Source: Rhynchosporium graminicola (lineage: Eukaryota; Ascomycota; Leotiomycetes; Helotiales; Ploettnerulaceae). From it: a stretch of DNA of 64,000 bases. The notes under the pieces were generated by a model. It was not told the DNA's origin. It was given only the letters and a program-made list of their open reading frames with translations, and searched no databases. Position 1 is the first letter of the stretch. Every line of letters starts with the position of its first letter. Shown piece after piece: positions 10,659 through 23,700 of this stretch. The position numbers were made by a program, and so were the translations under genes. The stretch spans positions 2,491,479-2,555,478 of the forward strand of contig FJUW01000007.1 in assembly GCA_900074885.1 (NCBI GenBank). Direction: 5' to 3'.

Positions 10659-12153
10659 GATTGCGATAGGTTGATCCAGGTAGACGGGAGTATGGTAGAC
10701 GGGAGTGTGTCTATAGGAGGACGATTTGCGAGGTGAAGAGTGTGCCTGGACGAAGAGGGGAGTATGGTAATTGGAGGTATGGAGGAAAGTCGGGCGGAGG
10801 GCAAGGGCGTATGTCTATTCGTTACGTGTTTGAAGCCTCTTTAAGATTTAAGTGCTCGGCTTCTTCGGAAGTGCACATAGGTAATGATATACCTTACACT
10901 CGCTTTCTTTGTAGATATAAACCCGGTAGGGCTTATACTTCGTACATGGCCTAAATACGAGTACCATTCTTTTCTAAATCTATACGTACGATAGATCTAC
11001 TTGGCGATATATAACACGGCAGTATAGAACGTATAATATAGTCATTGGCTAGAATATCTGTCAAAGGAGAACCTTCTGAAGGGAGCTAAGATACCAGGAA
11101 GAATTATATCAGGGCTATATACGAAGTATCAAGGCCTCACTCCAGCCAGACCCACTAGATATCTACCTATTTATCCAACTGATGGCCGGCGGAAATGAAT
11201 ACTTGGTTATTTGACTTTGTCTATGTCGAGGCCAATTTCCATGTGATAAGTAAGATTTACTCGTGGTTGGGATAAATAAATCCCCACCCTGTAAGTGACT
11301 CCACCTAATCTTGCCACTTGTATAATGCTGCCCCTACTGTACAATATAAGTAGGATGGGTGAGGACTGTGGTCGAAGCAAAGCGAAGCCTCACAGAATCA
11401 ATGCAATTCCTGCCTTGCTGGTTGGGGTTGCCATACAAGTATCTATGGGTGATTGAAGGAGTGGGCTATCCGCGAGTCCTTCCTTATAGGTAGGTGTATG
11501 CAACTATGTCGTGATTGTCCTCGTGGGTCGATAGAGAGGGGAAGACATGGATCTATAGGGCAGACGGAGAATGTGGTAGGGTGGGGGTTCGCAGACCGAT
11601 GGGGGGTGAGGAGGGTTAACTTCGTAAGGAGGCATTTGATATGCCTGATTTATTTCGCATACTGTTTAGTCAATAGAAATCACAGGATAGACTTCGACGA
11701 AAGTGACAAGCCCCAACAATAAATAGTGAGACTAGAACTTTCCCTATGTCATGAAGTATCCAAGAACAAGTACAAAGTATTGCTGTCCGTGGAATTGATA
11801 CCTACTGTAGCTTCAACGGAGGGAGAGCTACTGTAGGTACATACATACAGTATACGCAGGTATTGTAGATAAAGTAGGTAAGATAAGACAGGGATAAGTG
11901 GCATAGACTGATCTGGACTTCACAGCTCGGTCGAGATCAGTCTACTACAGATGCAAGCTCGAAGTCACATATCCAAGTATCCATCATTCCCATCCCTTGA
12001 ACCATCATCATTATCATGGCTGGGTTCTGCATTCCTGGGGAAAGAGGCTGAGGCTGTGCTGTGTTGATGATCTGCTGTTCCCTGATGGACGTCTTGGCAT
12101 CCTTCTTTCGTTCTTCGTGGCTTCTAGAAGACCGTACTGTACCTAGCTCGCCT

Positions 12154-12183
12154 AGGTAGGTAGGTAGGTAGGTAGGTAGGTAG
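12154..12183. repeat. (AGGT)n microsatellite
   Basis: Seven or more perfect AGGT units. Confidence 0.9.
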
Positions 12184-13214
12184 CGCCATCCTCAATCTTC
12201 GATTCTTCAGATCGTTTCACTTTATGTTCTTCCCATCCCTTCATCCTCCCCATCCCTCCCTTTCCTCATCCGACATACCCCGTCTGGAATCAAGTTTGGC
12301 GGACTTGGCAACGAGAACGAACGAGAACGAAAGCTTGGCTCCGAGTGCAAGTTTTTTTTTTCTTTTTTTTCTTCTTTGGAGACGGCAGAGCAGACAACGA
12401 GCGAGCATCAGCGAGATCAGATCGTAACTTGGCAAGGGTTTGTCTGGACAAGGGACAAGCAATGACCAATTAGTTGCTTGCAATGCGCTTGACAATCCGA
12501 CTTGCCAGCATCGACTGATTGGTCATTGAAATCAAGGACTTTTACGCCATCCTAACATCCTATGCCATGCTCTGTCACATCGCGTGAACCAAGGACGTAC
12601 GGAGATACTGGAGACCCCAAGACTGTCTTGTCTGTATGTATCCCCAGCGAGCCCAGTTCAAACGTCAATAGACAAGAAACGGGAGGGAGCACGAGGCACC
12701 AAGTCATCAGCTACCTCCTACCCGACTCGTTCTCGCCCTGAAGCCATTCCAAGATCTTTCAAGCCTGACTCGCGCAGCCTAAGTAAGCCACCTCCCTCCC
12801 TAGAGCCCCATGGCAGTTGCAGTTCAGCCACTGTGTTATCACGTGGACGTCCCACCGCGGGGGTAACCTTAAGAAGGTGCGGAAACGGGGCCGATCCCGG
12901 ACATTGTTCCTTGGGAGCCTTGGGAGGGCTTCACATGGGCTTGGCTGCACAATTCATTCTACGTACCTACAGTATGTACGAAAGTACACTTGGTATAGGT
13001 AGACAACTGACCCCGCCCGCTATCACAGCCTTGGAGGGGAATTATTGTAACATTACTTATCCCATGTCATGCTGAATTGGTCACCAGTGTGACAATGCTG
13101 CTTCTTTCTTTCATGTTGTTGGCCTCCAGAGCGCGAGCGCGTCCACTTGTTTGTCCTCCTTCTACCTCCCCCCCTCCCGAAGATGACTGGATCTTTCTTT
13201 CACAGGCATTTCGG

Positions 13215-13239
13215 CTCCAATTCCAATTCCAATTCCAAT
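13215..13239. repeat. (CCAATT)n short tandem repeat
   Basis: Four CCAATT units in a row. Confidence 0.85.
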
Positions 13240-13730
13240 GCTGGGCAGCTGGGCAACGCAACTTCTCCAAGTTTGTTTGCCTGTTACTCCGTATTGCTAC
13301 TATTCCCTACCCATAGGTAGGTAGGTACTAACTATCCCCCAAAAAAGCAGACTTATTTATACCTCATCTTATGACGGGAGCTTCGACACAACTTCAATCT
13401 CCAAAAAAGGATCGGACCTAACTCCACTCCATGACGGCAGTGTTGTCGTTCCGGAAGTTTTCCCGGAGAAGTACAAGGCGATTTGTCGACAGTTTCGGTC
13501 CCCGAGCTTGGGAACCGTAGGTGAAGGGCATCAGTCGTGGACGCCATTTGCTGCACGCCAATATAATATATATGGTATCCATCCAGCCTGGAAAGCGAAA
13601 TGCACATGGTCGTATTCGCGAACGACCTCGTCCATCCGCGTGACGCAACAGAATCATAGTAGATTTCCTCTCACTTCAAAAATCAGAATCCGTACCAACT
13701 CAAAGCATCCAACTCACTCACACCTACCAA

Positions 13731-13758
13731 GTACAGTACAGTACAGTACAGTACAGTA
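13731..13758. repeat. (GTACA)n microsatellite
   Basis: Five perfect GTACA units followed by GTA. Confidence 0.9.
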
Positions 13759-13879
13759 ATAGGCACGCACGCACCTTATCTTGACCCATCCCACGATCAG
13801 ATCTCCCTTCCGTTTTCGGTCAAAGTTGCAGCCTCCCGAGTTGGATCCACTACTGTAAAATATAAGTACTTGGTACTTG

Positions 13880-14032
13880 GTACGAAAGGGGGTAGACAGT
13901 GGGTCTCGCCCCCCCTTGTCGAGAATTATAGCCATTTTTCCAATCAACTATCAAGATTTCGAGGTTTTCTCCATAAATTTAAAGAAGACAGCATGGAGGG
14001 GAGCGAGACCCACTGTCCACCCCCTTTCGTAC
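13880..14032. mobile_element. MITE-like element with about 36-bp terminal inverted repeats
   Basis: The left arm (13880-13915) and right arm (13997-14032) are reverse complements with about two mismatches; each begins GTACGAAAGGGGGT and contains GACAGTGGGTCTCGC. The roughly 80-bp centre is AT-rich and has no coding content. TTGGTAC words flank both ends, so the exact limits and target-site duplication are unclear. Size and structure fit a non-autonomous DNA transposon (MITE); no transposase is present in the window. It lies about 610 bp before the start codon of the Zn2Cys6 gene. Confidence 0.7.
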
Positions 14033-14642
14033 TTGGTACTAGGTACCTTCCGTACGATGATGTTCCGTACGTACAGTATAGTGGTGCTCGCAAGGCGCAA
14101 GTGGGGCAAGTGGGGCAAGCCACTAACTACTGCACGTCGCTGCATGCACACGGCCATCAACCTAAACTTAACCAGCTAATCCCTCCCTAAAGACGTCACG
14201 CTTCAAAATTCCATCCCGGCCAATACTGACTTGACTGACTTGACTGTACTACGTACGATAGAGGGGTTGGCTCGGGGTGTCGGAAGATTCTATTATTGAC
14301 ACTCGGTCTTTCCTTTCCATCTCTCTCATTTGACCTGATTGCTTCGTTCTCTGTATCGGCGCAGCATCTTTCACTCTTTCAGCTTTTACAATTGCCTCTT
14401 GGGTTCTCGATCAAGTCTTCGCCTTCTACACCATACCGTATATCGTTGCCGGCCAGCCAGGAACGTGGAGACTACCTACCTAGCTAGGCTCAACAGTCAT
14501 TCCAAATTTGGGCCCTCGCTCGCCTCGATTTGTATTCGACCGGACCTTTCAGTGCCTTGATCGCCGGACCCGTATTCATTCATCTACCTTTGCATCTCCT
14601 CTGTGAGCGACTGATCAGACGTTTCTATATTCAACTCAATCC

Positions 14643-17600
14643 ATGGCTGGCGACATATTTGGCCAAGATACTCTGGCCAGGGCAGCTCCGGAACATACGA
14701 GCGGCGCTTCCTCACCCGATCAGTTTGATGGAGATGAGGACGGGGGAAGCTCTGCGGCGCAATGGCAATCACAATCGCAAGACCAGTCGCAACCTACGCG
14801 CAATACTGCGCCTCTCCAAAAGCGTCGCAGGGTCACTCGTGCGTGCGATGAGTGCCGGAGAAAGGTACGTATGGAGTCAGTCCCCTTATGTCCAAAGGGT
14901 CAGCGATTCGCTATGAGCACGAATTTAACATTAGTCACAGAAAATCAAATGTGATGGCAAGCAGCCCTGCACCCATTGTACTGTCTATAGCTATGGTATG
15001 TCACTCGAATCACTTTTCATCGTAGCTCGACTAAGTCTGTCAGATTGTACATATGATCAACCGTCGAATAGACGTAGGAACCCTGCGCCGCAATATATTG
15101 AAGCACTAGAGACCCGTCTACACCGTGCCGAGACTTTACTGAGATCCGTCTTGCCAAATGTTGACTTGAATGATCCGAATATCGATGCCTTAATTCAACA
15201 GCGAACTCAAAGCGCCAAAGGAAGCCAGGTCTTGGGAATAACCGAGAATGTGTCGGACGAATCTGAACATGAGTCGCAACTACGTTCAATGATAGAATCA
15301 ACAGGACAACTCGAGCTAGATGAAAGTGGGAATTGGGATTTCCATGGTGGATCATCTGGTACAGTTTTCGTCCGACGAATGCGAGAGCAATTTGGCGGCC
15401 TGCTTGGTAATAATCAGGGTCCACTATTCCCAAAACTGGCACGACCAAGTGGTATCCCGACTTTCGATTCTCCTCGATCGATGACCGAAAGCCCCATCAC
15501 GGAAGGTGGCCTGGCAAATACGATAGATCTTCCAAGCCGGGAAACTGCGAAGGCATTATGTGACGACGCTCTAAACTGCGCATGTTCATTGCTACGCTTT
15601 GTTCATCAGCCAAGCTTCTATGAGATGTTCAATCGGATGTACGACGTTTCTCCAGAAACTTTTGACGATGCTGAGAACCGATTCTTGCCTCTTTTGTACA
15701 CCGTCCTCGCTCTTGGATCTATGTTTCACGCGGAACCGGGGAAAGATCCAAATGCAGCAGACCAGAAAAGTACATACATGTCTGGAATTGATGAGGGGTA
15801 CGTCGCTTTATTTATGTTTTGTCAATTTGCAGCTTTTTGGAGTTTCGAGGATATGTCTGAACATGGCATGGACCCGCTACTTTTGTCGTGTGGCTATGTA
15901 GAAATCCAGGTTTCAAATCGTCTCTCTCATGCTTCTCATAGCAATAACTAATATCGTTACTAGATTGAAATACTTCCGAGCTGCAAGGAATATGCTTGAC
16001 GTCACAGACTGTCGTGATATCACATCACTTCAAGCCGTAATCTTCATGACGCTGTTCCTGCAGTCATCTTCAAATCTAAGTACCTGCTACTCGTACATCG
16101 GAGTTGCACTGAGATCAGGGTTGCGCATGGGAATCCATCGCAATCTAGCCGGCAATTTCAATCCCATTGAGCGTGAAACAAGGAGAAGAGTTTTCTGGGT
16201 TATCCGCAAAATGGATACATACGTTTCAGCTTTACTTGGGTTCCCCCAAATGCTCAGTTCTGATGATATTGACCAACCGCTCCCTATTGAAGTAGACGAC
16301 GAGTACATCACGAAAGATGGCGTTCTTCCAATGCCACAGGGGAAGACTTCACTACTGTACGCTGCTTCTAATGCCCATACACGATTGATGTCCACATTGG
16401 CCAAGGTAATCAAGTACATCTACCCAAATAAGGGCCTAGAGCAGTCTTTGCAGGGGAGTGCACAGTCGTCCTATGTCATCAGCCATGCCAAAATCAGAGA
16501 AATTGAGCGGGATCTCGCGGGATGGCTGGATAGATTACCCATGGCACTGCGTCCAGGAGGCGATGGCTCGCCAGAAGTCCTTCGGTAAGTTCTTTTATAC
16601 CTCGCGATCTGGAGTCTTTGCTCACAGTTCCCCAAAGCGTACAGCAGCTATTGCGATTATCTTACGCCCACGTACAGATGATGCTGTACCGACCGTTCTT
16701 GCACTACGTATCAGAAAAGGGATGCGCCGGCCGGACCATTGACGAAAGATCGTATGCATGTGCTGCAGCTTGTGTTAGTGTGTCACGGAATGTTGTTCAT
16801 ATTACTGCCGAGATGAAAAAGAGAGGCCTACTGGTTGGTGCCTACTGGTTTACGGTTGGTTTCCCTTCCACCGTTGGCATCGGGACTCTCCCCTGTCACA
16901 TCTGTTTCCTCACACCTGATGCGATCAAGCTCTAACGTTTACAGATGTACACTACGTTTTTCGCGATTCTTTCACTTGTCTACTTCGTACTCGAGAATCC
17001 TGATAAGGCAGGTTCTGCAGAGATTCTCGCAGATGCGAATAATGGCAAGGATGCTCTCAAAGGTCTTACAAAGAAAAGCCAAGCAGCTGATAGATGTTCA
17101 ACGGCATTGATAGTAAGTCAATATTCCTTTGAGAAGAAATTCCAACTCATGTACCACAGGGACTTTTTGAGCAGTTGCCAGCGAGACTAAAGGAAGGTCG
17201 TTCCCTGGTGCCCACTGTGCAAAAGAAGAAGCGCTCAGCACCCCTCACAGCACAAAGCCCAACGGATCTTCGCAACGTGCATCCTTCCCAAGACCCTCGG
17301 GAACCAGTAATGGGGATATCCAGAGCGACAACTTTTCCTATGCAGGCTAACGCTGCTCAAAATATCGACTCACCAAGGACTTCCCTCGATAGTGTTCGCT
17401 TTCAATCGAACCCAAACCTCAGGCACAGTTATCGCGACCTCATGTCGCAACCCACGGACATGTCTCCTATCAGCACTCCTATCACGTCTCCAAGCAGCAG
17501 TCTGCACCCAAGTTACTCACTGCCACCTCAATTTGGCATCAACACCGGGGTTCCAGACCTTGGCGCGATGATGTTCCCATCGAATGACCCCTTCGCATAC

Positions 17601-17939
17601 CCTAACCAGCCAATGATGGCGTTCGAGAACGTCAAACAAGAAAATCTGATGATGAACAATTCCCAAGTTCCCCCGATATACCTTCCCAATGGCCTCCCTG
17701 GACAAGAATACGACGATCTTCAGGGTCAGCTATTTGGCCCCTTACCGCCATACCTCGCACAGGCCCAGGCACAGTACGATTTTCAGGGTGCTATGGCCTC
17801 TGGAAACATGATGGGAGGTGGTCAAAATTTGAATTATCACGCTGGCGTGCCAATAAACGACGAAATGAATTTCGATGGTATCTTTTCTGGCGATGGCGAG
17901 GACTGGAGTAACATGATAACGGATCAGAGGTACAGATAG
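14643..17939 (+). CDS. Zn(II)2Cys6 transcription factor with fungal-specific middle domain
   Basis: Seven exons (14643-14864, 14941-14995, 15044-15797, 15964-16584, 16638-16854, 16945-17112, 17160-17939) join in phase to 938 aa. The binuclear zinc cluster has perfect C-x2-C-x6-C-x5-C-x2-C-x6-C spacing around residues 66-95 and is cut by two introns, after ACDECRRK and after VYSY. A linker and short coiled coil (YIEALETRLHRAETLL) follow, then a fungal_trans domain (about 250-530) with the typical 'GLRMGIHRN' and 'RRRVFWVIRKMD' segments. The C-terminal 250 residues are Pro/Gln/Asn/Met-rich, as in activation regions. Nuclear regulator by family; similar proteins are often auto-annotated as xylanolytic activators, but the zinc cluster differs from genuine XlnR and I assign no target. 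Exon 3-4 intron (166 bp) is the least certain. Confidence 0.9.
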
Positions 17940-18364
17940 GAGCCAACCAAACGGGCGGGGTTTAATTGGGAGAACTGGCGCTCATGAGCGTGGTTGATGT
18001 CACGTATAATGGTTTTATGACTTTATGATGTATATAGTAGTAGAAGTCCTCTGTGATTTTCTTTCGGACATTGCTGATATTGGCTGCAATATAAAGGATC
18101 GGAGTACGCGTTTTTGAGATAGGCTTGGTCCCCAAGAAGCCATTTTGTGTAATGGACCATATCAAACTTTGGTAGATTCACGAAATTGCCATCAAGTTAT
18201 CTTTTAATATTGTATGACGACCACGTGACAAGGCTGAAGAAGTCTCGCGAAGTAAGTCTTGGCAACATCTAGCGACTCAAGGCTGCAACCCCAATGAGGA
18301 GAGCTTCGAAACCCAACTCCAGCTTGTTGGACAGCATCCCCTCGCCCCCACACGTTCGCCCACG
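17940..18364. promoter_or_regulatory. Spacer and CSN1 promoter with CACGTG box
   Basis: Between the transcription-factor stop and the CSN1 start. A palindromic CACGTG (18222-18227) lies about 140 bp before the CSN1 ATG; this is the core bound by bHLH factors such as Cbf1, but use here is inference. Confidence 0.3.
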
Positions 18365-19999
18365 ATGTCTTTCCAAACGGGATCAAATCCGTCTGTACCA
18401 GCTTCTCCAACTCAGAGCCGTACGAAAAAGACTTTCATGGTGCACGGTAAGGACAACCTTCCAGCTGTCTGTCTCGACCCCCGCGTTCTAACAGCTTTTA
18501 GAACAACCCAAATTTGACTTGGAATCGTATCTTTCAAATTACAAAGGTAAGACGTTTTTCTCTAGTCATATTCGCTTCTAGTAAAGAAAGCTGCTGATTC
18601 AGATATCTATAGGGAGAACTCGACTAGAACGTCTCCTCCTCATTGGGATCTGCTCTTCTGTCCTCAGTGTCGACGCCCTGAAGCTTGCCGTCCGCGAGGC
18701 TAAGCAAGGAAAAGATATCAAGCAATATTTGGAAGCGCAGAATCATCTCGAAGCTGTTGGACCGAATGAGAGCGAAGCCCAGAGAGACCTGGTGTGGATG
18801 GAGAAGACCGAGCGACTCAACCATATGGAGAGTCAACGCCTTGAGGCCGAATTGAAGGGATACAAGAATAATCTTATAAAGGAAAGCATTCGGGTATGAT
18901 ATTGGAATGGCCCTTTCATTTTATTTTTTTCCCACCACAGGGAGGGTTTACAGTGCTAAATATGGACAGATGGGTAATGAGGATCTTGGGAGACACTACC
19001 AAGCTATCGGCGAACTGCAAAAGGCTTTCGATGCTTACAGTCGGATGAGACAGGACGTTAGTATCAACAAGCATATCATAGACGTCAGTCGACACCTCAT
19101 CGAGGTCTCGGTTGAGCTGAAGAACTACAATGCAGTCTTGTCCAATGTCCAGAAGATCAAGAGCATTACAACTCCCCTTGAAGAGGACAAGACATTACAG
19201 CCCTACCTCTGCGTCGCCGAAGGACTGGCACGATTGGACGATTGCAATTATCGCGGCGCTGCCCTTCACTTTCTAGCTGCCAATGCCGGTATAGGCCTCA
19301 GCTGCAACACCATTATCAGCCCCAACGATATCGCCATTTACGGAGGTCTCTGCGCTCTAGCTACAATGGACCGCAACGAATTACAGCACAAAGTTCTCGA
19401 GAACTCAAGTTTCCGCACATACCTCGAACTCGAGCCACACATCCGACGAGCCATCTCTTTCTTCGTGAACAGCCGCTATAGCGCCTGCCTAGGTATCCTC
19501 GAAGCTTACCGATCAGACTATTTGCTGGATATTCATCTCCAGAAAAATGTTAATGAGATCTACTACCTCGTTCGCAGTAAGAGTATTGTACAGTACTTCA
19601 TTCCGTTCTCGTGCGTCACGCTTGATAGTTTGAATCAAGCTTTCGCTGCTCCGGGCAAGACCATTGATAAGGAACTTGCTGCCATGATCACACGCAAAGA
19701 TCTTGATGCAAGAATTGATACGCAAAATCGAGTGAGTGTTCCAATATCTATGTTGAATGCAAACCTTTGCTAACCTTTCCTACCAGATCCTCACATCCCT
19801 ACCCTCTGCACCCCGCTCATCCCTGCAAACTTCAACCCTCACCACAGCCAAGGAATACGAACGTGAAGCCCGTCGCCGTATTCAGCATATGAACATCAAT
19901 GGCGCGGATCTCGATGTCAAAGCTAGCAAGCATAATGGGCTGAGTGTGAGTGGTATGACTGATTTCTTTGAAGGTGGCTTTGGAGGTGGGAACAGATAA
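18365..19999 (+). CDS. CSN1: COP9 signalosome subunit 1
   Basis: Five exons (18365-18446, 18502-18546, 18613-18893, 18970-19731, 19787-19999) in phase give 460 aa. CSN1 (CsnA in Aspergillus) is a PCI-domain scaffold of the COP9 signalosome, which removes Nedd8 from cullin-RING ubiquitin ligases in nucleus and cytoplasm; in filamentous fungi it affects development and secondary metabolism. Family marks: 'GRTRLERLLLIG' after the second intron, 'IRMGNEDLGRHYQAIGEL' formed across the third splice junction, helical TPR-like repeats, and a PCI winged helix near residues 290-400. The third-intron acceptor was chosen at 18969 because earlier AG sites break the frame. The C-terminal tail is Gly-rich. 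Length is normal for the family. Confidence 0.93.
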
Positions 20000-20770
20000 T
20001 TACGATCTTCCGGCCGATAAAGGGGGGGACTTCTCGAATTAAGCATTTCCTTAGGGAGTGAGGAACATGATTATGAGGATCATAGTGGGCTGAGAAAAGG
20101 GTCGCGAGATGAGATGAGATGCTATAGATGACTGTGGACGACTAAAATAATCTGATACATTTAGGCGTTGTGGAATGGCCTGGTTGGTCACTGGGATTGG
20201 GATTAGGGGAGCATTTGACGGTGTTTGGGAGCAATTGCAGAAAGCCAAAACTAAAGCACACTGAGTCTTTCCTCCACCTTTGCTGGCATGTGCGATGTGA
20301 TCTGGATGGTAGCCCGAATGAATAGATAAATAGGCTTATGTTGATCAATTTAAGAATGTGATTAGCAAGCAGAAAGGAAGATGATCGAAATTGAGTAAAA
20401 CTAACGGACCGGGTTGAGAGAACTCCACGGGAAGAGACTTCTATATTGATCCGACCTGAATTGGGCCCATCGAAGGAGTGGGTTGTGTATACACGAACTA
20501 GGTATTTGAATTTCCCGATTGAATCCCTGTTCTACCATCTTACACTCGGTTTATGATCGTTGACTTATTGTGACATCTACCGTCTGCATTCTTGAGCACA
20601 CTGACTATCCTGACGGATATGAAGTGACACGTGCACGCTGCGAATCTCGCAACACGCATGCGAAGTTTGCTTTCGGGACCTCACGGGGATTAGTACTGGT
20701 AGCTCGGCTCGGTAGATCATGAACACGAAGCAACGTATCCAGCAACCATGAGAGACACGCCATGATCCAT
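20000..20770. other. Convergent spacer CSN1 / NRDE2
   Basis: 3' ends of two convergent genes; no gene or repeat recognised. Confidence 0.5.
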
Positions 20771-23700
20771 TTACTCATAAGACACCCTCTTCATCCCACC
20801 ACTCGTGCCCAACTCGGCAATCTCCTCAAACGCATCCTCGAGATCGACGTGGACCCGACACTCCTTCTCGCCCATGACCCTCCACGTACCTCTCAAGTCC
20901 TCGAAAGCGAGTCCTTTTCCGTCTTCGTCTTCGTCTTCACCACCACCGAACTCCTCCATCCCCAAGACGTATAATTCTTTCGCCCACGGACAGGCTCTTA
21001 AGGCTCTGTACCACACGTCTTTCGCTCCTTTCCCTTTCCCGACCCCTTTTCCCCTCTCCTTCTCCTTGCCTTTCCGCCTCTCCTCCGGAAACCCGTAGAC
21101 GCTAAATAGCACGTATAATTTCCACAATCCAGCCGCTCCCCTCCCAACGTCCGAAGCGACGGCGTGTTCGAAGGCCGCGCGCGCGGAATGCACCGTCCCG
21201 GTCTCGAGTTCGTATTTTATGCTGAAGAGACGCGAGGAGAGCGTGTCGATTGGGGGGGTGAGGGTGTGTGTTTGTAGGAGGGTGCGGACTCGTTGCGAGA
21301 GGTGGAGATGGGTTTCTGTGCGTGCGTAGAGGGAGAGGAGGATGCTGTTTGAGCGAGAGTGGGAGTGGGAGTCGGGGTGGGGGTGGGGTGAGTCGGGTGA
21401 GGAGGAGGTTGTTAGGAGGGGTGTGAGAGTGCTGCGGAGGAGGGAGGGCCGGAAGGGACCAGTTTTGATGTGGTAGGTTAGGAGGCGAGCGAGGGATTGG
21501 TGCATCGTTGTGGTGTGGATGGCGATGGGGGGTTTGAGTTGGGAACGGGCGTGGAGTGTGTTGGCGAATGTGTGGTAGACGGCTAGGGCGGGGAGGATGG
21601 AGCCTTGAGTGGGCGATTGTGGTTCGCTGGTTGGTGGCGCTGTGAGATAGGTTAGTAGTGCGAGGCCTGTTTGTTGTTTGTTCGTTAGCATGCTGGACTA
21701 AATCTGTTTGTTGACTTTCGGGACAGTAAGCGACTTGGCAATGCTTACATTCCGTGTAGAGGACCGCACGAATGAAATCGCCTGCTGAACATAGAAAATC
21801 TCGGGTGGACACAAGGTACTGCTTTGCTCTTATTTGAACCATTGGCGATAGCGTGATGGAAGGATCTGGTTTGCCGTCGGGGATTGAGAGGAGACATCGC
21901 AGTGCTGAGGTATTATCTGCAGCTTCGAGGTTGAGCCACACGGAATTACGCCAGAGAGTTATAGCATCATTTGCTTGCTCTTTATCGCTATTTCTAAGTA
22001 TCGTTGTTGAATTCGAGTGCATAGATAGTGCAGTTGAAAAGACACCATTTGCGATGTCTTTATTGCCTCGTGACCATTCGATCATGGCATACGCGTTATA
22101 TAGGCGAAGACATGATGGATGCTGTTTAAGGAGTCCTCTGGCGATCTTCTTGATTGTAGTGGGCGAATGGTGGAATTCAAATGCCAGATAGTATTCTGCG
22201 AGATCTTCTGTGAAGTGGGCTTGGACTATTTGTTTTAGTGTATTACGGATCCAGCTGATAGAAAGGGGGCCATTGTCTCCCGAGTAGCGAGCTTGAAAGA
22301 TAGAATCTTGTGAAGGAGGGCTACCGAAGTAATCTGGAGACTGACTTAGCGCAGCTGTTTGTCGGAGGGATGGTCATGGTTGAGAGAGGTCATGGAAAGA
22401 TACGTACCATTACCTGCAAATGTATTACCAAAAAGTAGTTCAGGTGTGCTCACGCAGCTCGGGAATGGAGTGTGTAAGAAAGAATGCCTAGAGATATCTG
22501 GATCGTTATTCTGATGACATTCGGAAAAGAATTGGTTCTTGATCCAATCAGAGCTGCATTCAAGTAGCTCATCTCTTACAAAAGAATCGTTTGCCCACTT
22601 TCGAGATGTCTGTGAATTCGGGGTGGTCATGGGTGGCAGACGACAGAAGAGAAGGAATGCTTCGATACAGGATGTCAGTAGCCCTTCTGTCCCACGTGGC
22701 AATTGTATCAAAAAATCTTCGATGTCGGTAAACATGATAACTCGATAAGGATCATCTTCAGCTACTTCATCCATAGTTCGTGCCGGAGTCTGCGAGCACT
22801 TCATTCGGATCCGTTCAGCTACACTCCAGGTTCTGAAAATGTCGCCACTACTGAGAGAAGCATCAACCTTGTCAGTCACGGTGTCTGGAATCTATACATT
22901 AAACATCAGCTTCCGGAATTCTCTTCGCGAAAAGTCGCTAACCTCGATATCGGTGCTGTTAACCACAAAAGAGTTCCAACCCAGAGAGACTTCCTCACCA
23001 ACCCGTGAAACTTCGCTCTCCCAAAATTCCTTAAAAGATTCCATCGATTCACGCTTTGACAGTTTTTTGTTAGGGGCATTGAAATTCAGTTCAAGAAGTC
23101 CTTGCCAAATCGCAACCGCCAATTCTGTATAGCCAGCCTCTCGTATGAAAAGTGTAAGTCTAAGAATGACATATATGAGCTGCTGGTACAGTGCTCCACG
23201 GGCGTCCTCGGTAGATTTTTCGACTGTCTCCAACAGAACCCGAATTCGTTTAAGAAACACTTCTCTCAAGTCATCATATCTGAATGTGGTAAAAGTTGAC
23301 TGCTTAAAGTTCAAGTAGCTTGTCCACAACAGCAGGCTATCAATGTTGTCCTCGGAAATCTGCTCCCAGCGATCTGATTGTTTATTGACTTCCCAAATCT
23401 TGGTACCCTCCGCCATCAATCCTAAGAGTAACTTTTCTCTATCCTCTAAAGATTGCACCTTTTCAAGAGCTTTCTCATACATGTGTATCTTGATATCTGC
23501 TGTACTCTTGGTCTCCGCACTTGTGATTCGTCGACGACCATCTCCTGCTTTCATCAAGACATCTTGGTGGTCTATCAAGTTTAGCCATGTCGAGATATCC
23601 TGCGGGCATTTTTCGACGTTCCGAGACAACTCGACATTTCTTTGTCGTATGGATGAGTCTAGGTTGATTTTTCGGCCAGCGTCAGATCCAGACGAGTCAC

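Larger units (their letters stand above)
10659..14642. other. 4-kb gene-poor spacer upstream of the Zn2Cys6 gene
   Basis: No protein-coding gene is supported. The stretch holds simple repeats (12154-12183, 13215-13239, 13731-13758), a MITE-like element (13880-14032) and, from about 14290, a CT-rich segment likely to be the promoter/5' leader of the transcription-factor gene. Frames of 100-160 codons (for example 12584-13075) lack a usable ATG or any recognisable content. Confidence 0.5.

Noticed and set aside
12584..13075. 163-codon frame in the 4-kb spacer
   Set aside because: Starts at GTG rather than ATG, has no domain, signal peptide or plausible exon structure.
14643..17939. Naming the Zn2Cys6 factor XlnR
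   Set aside because: The zinc-cluster residues and linker do not match XlnR/Xyr1; only the general family is supported.
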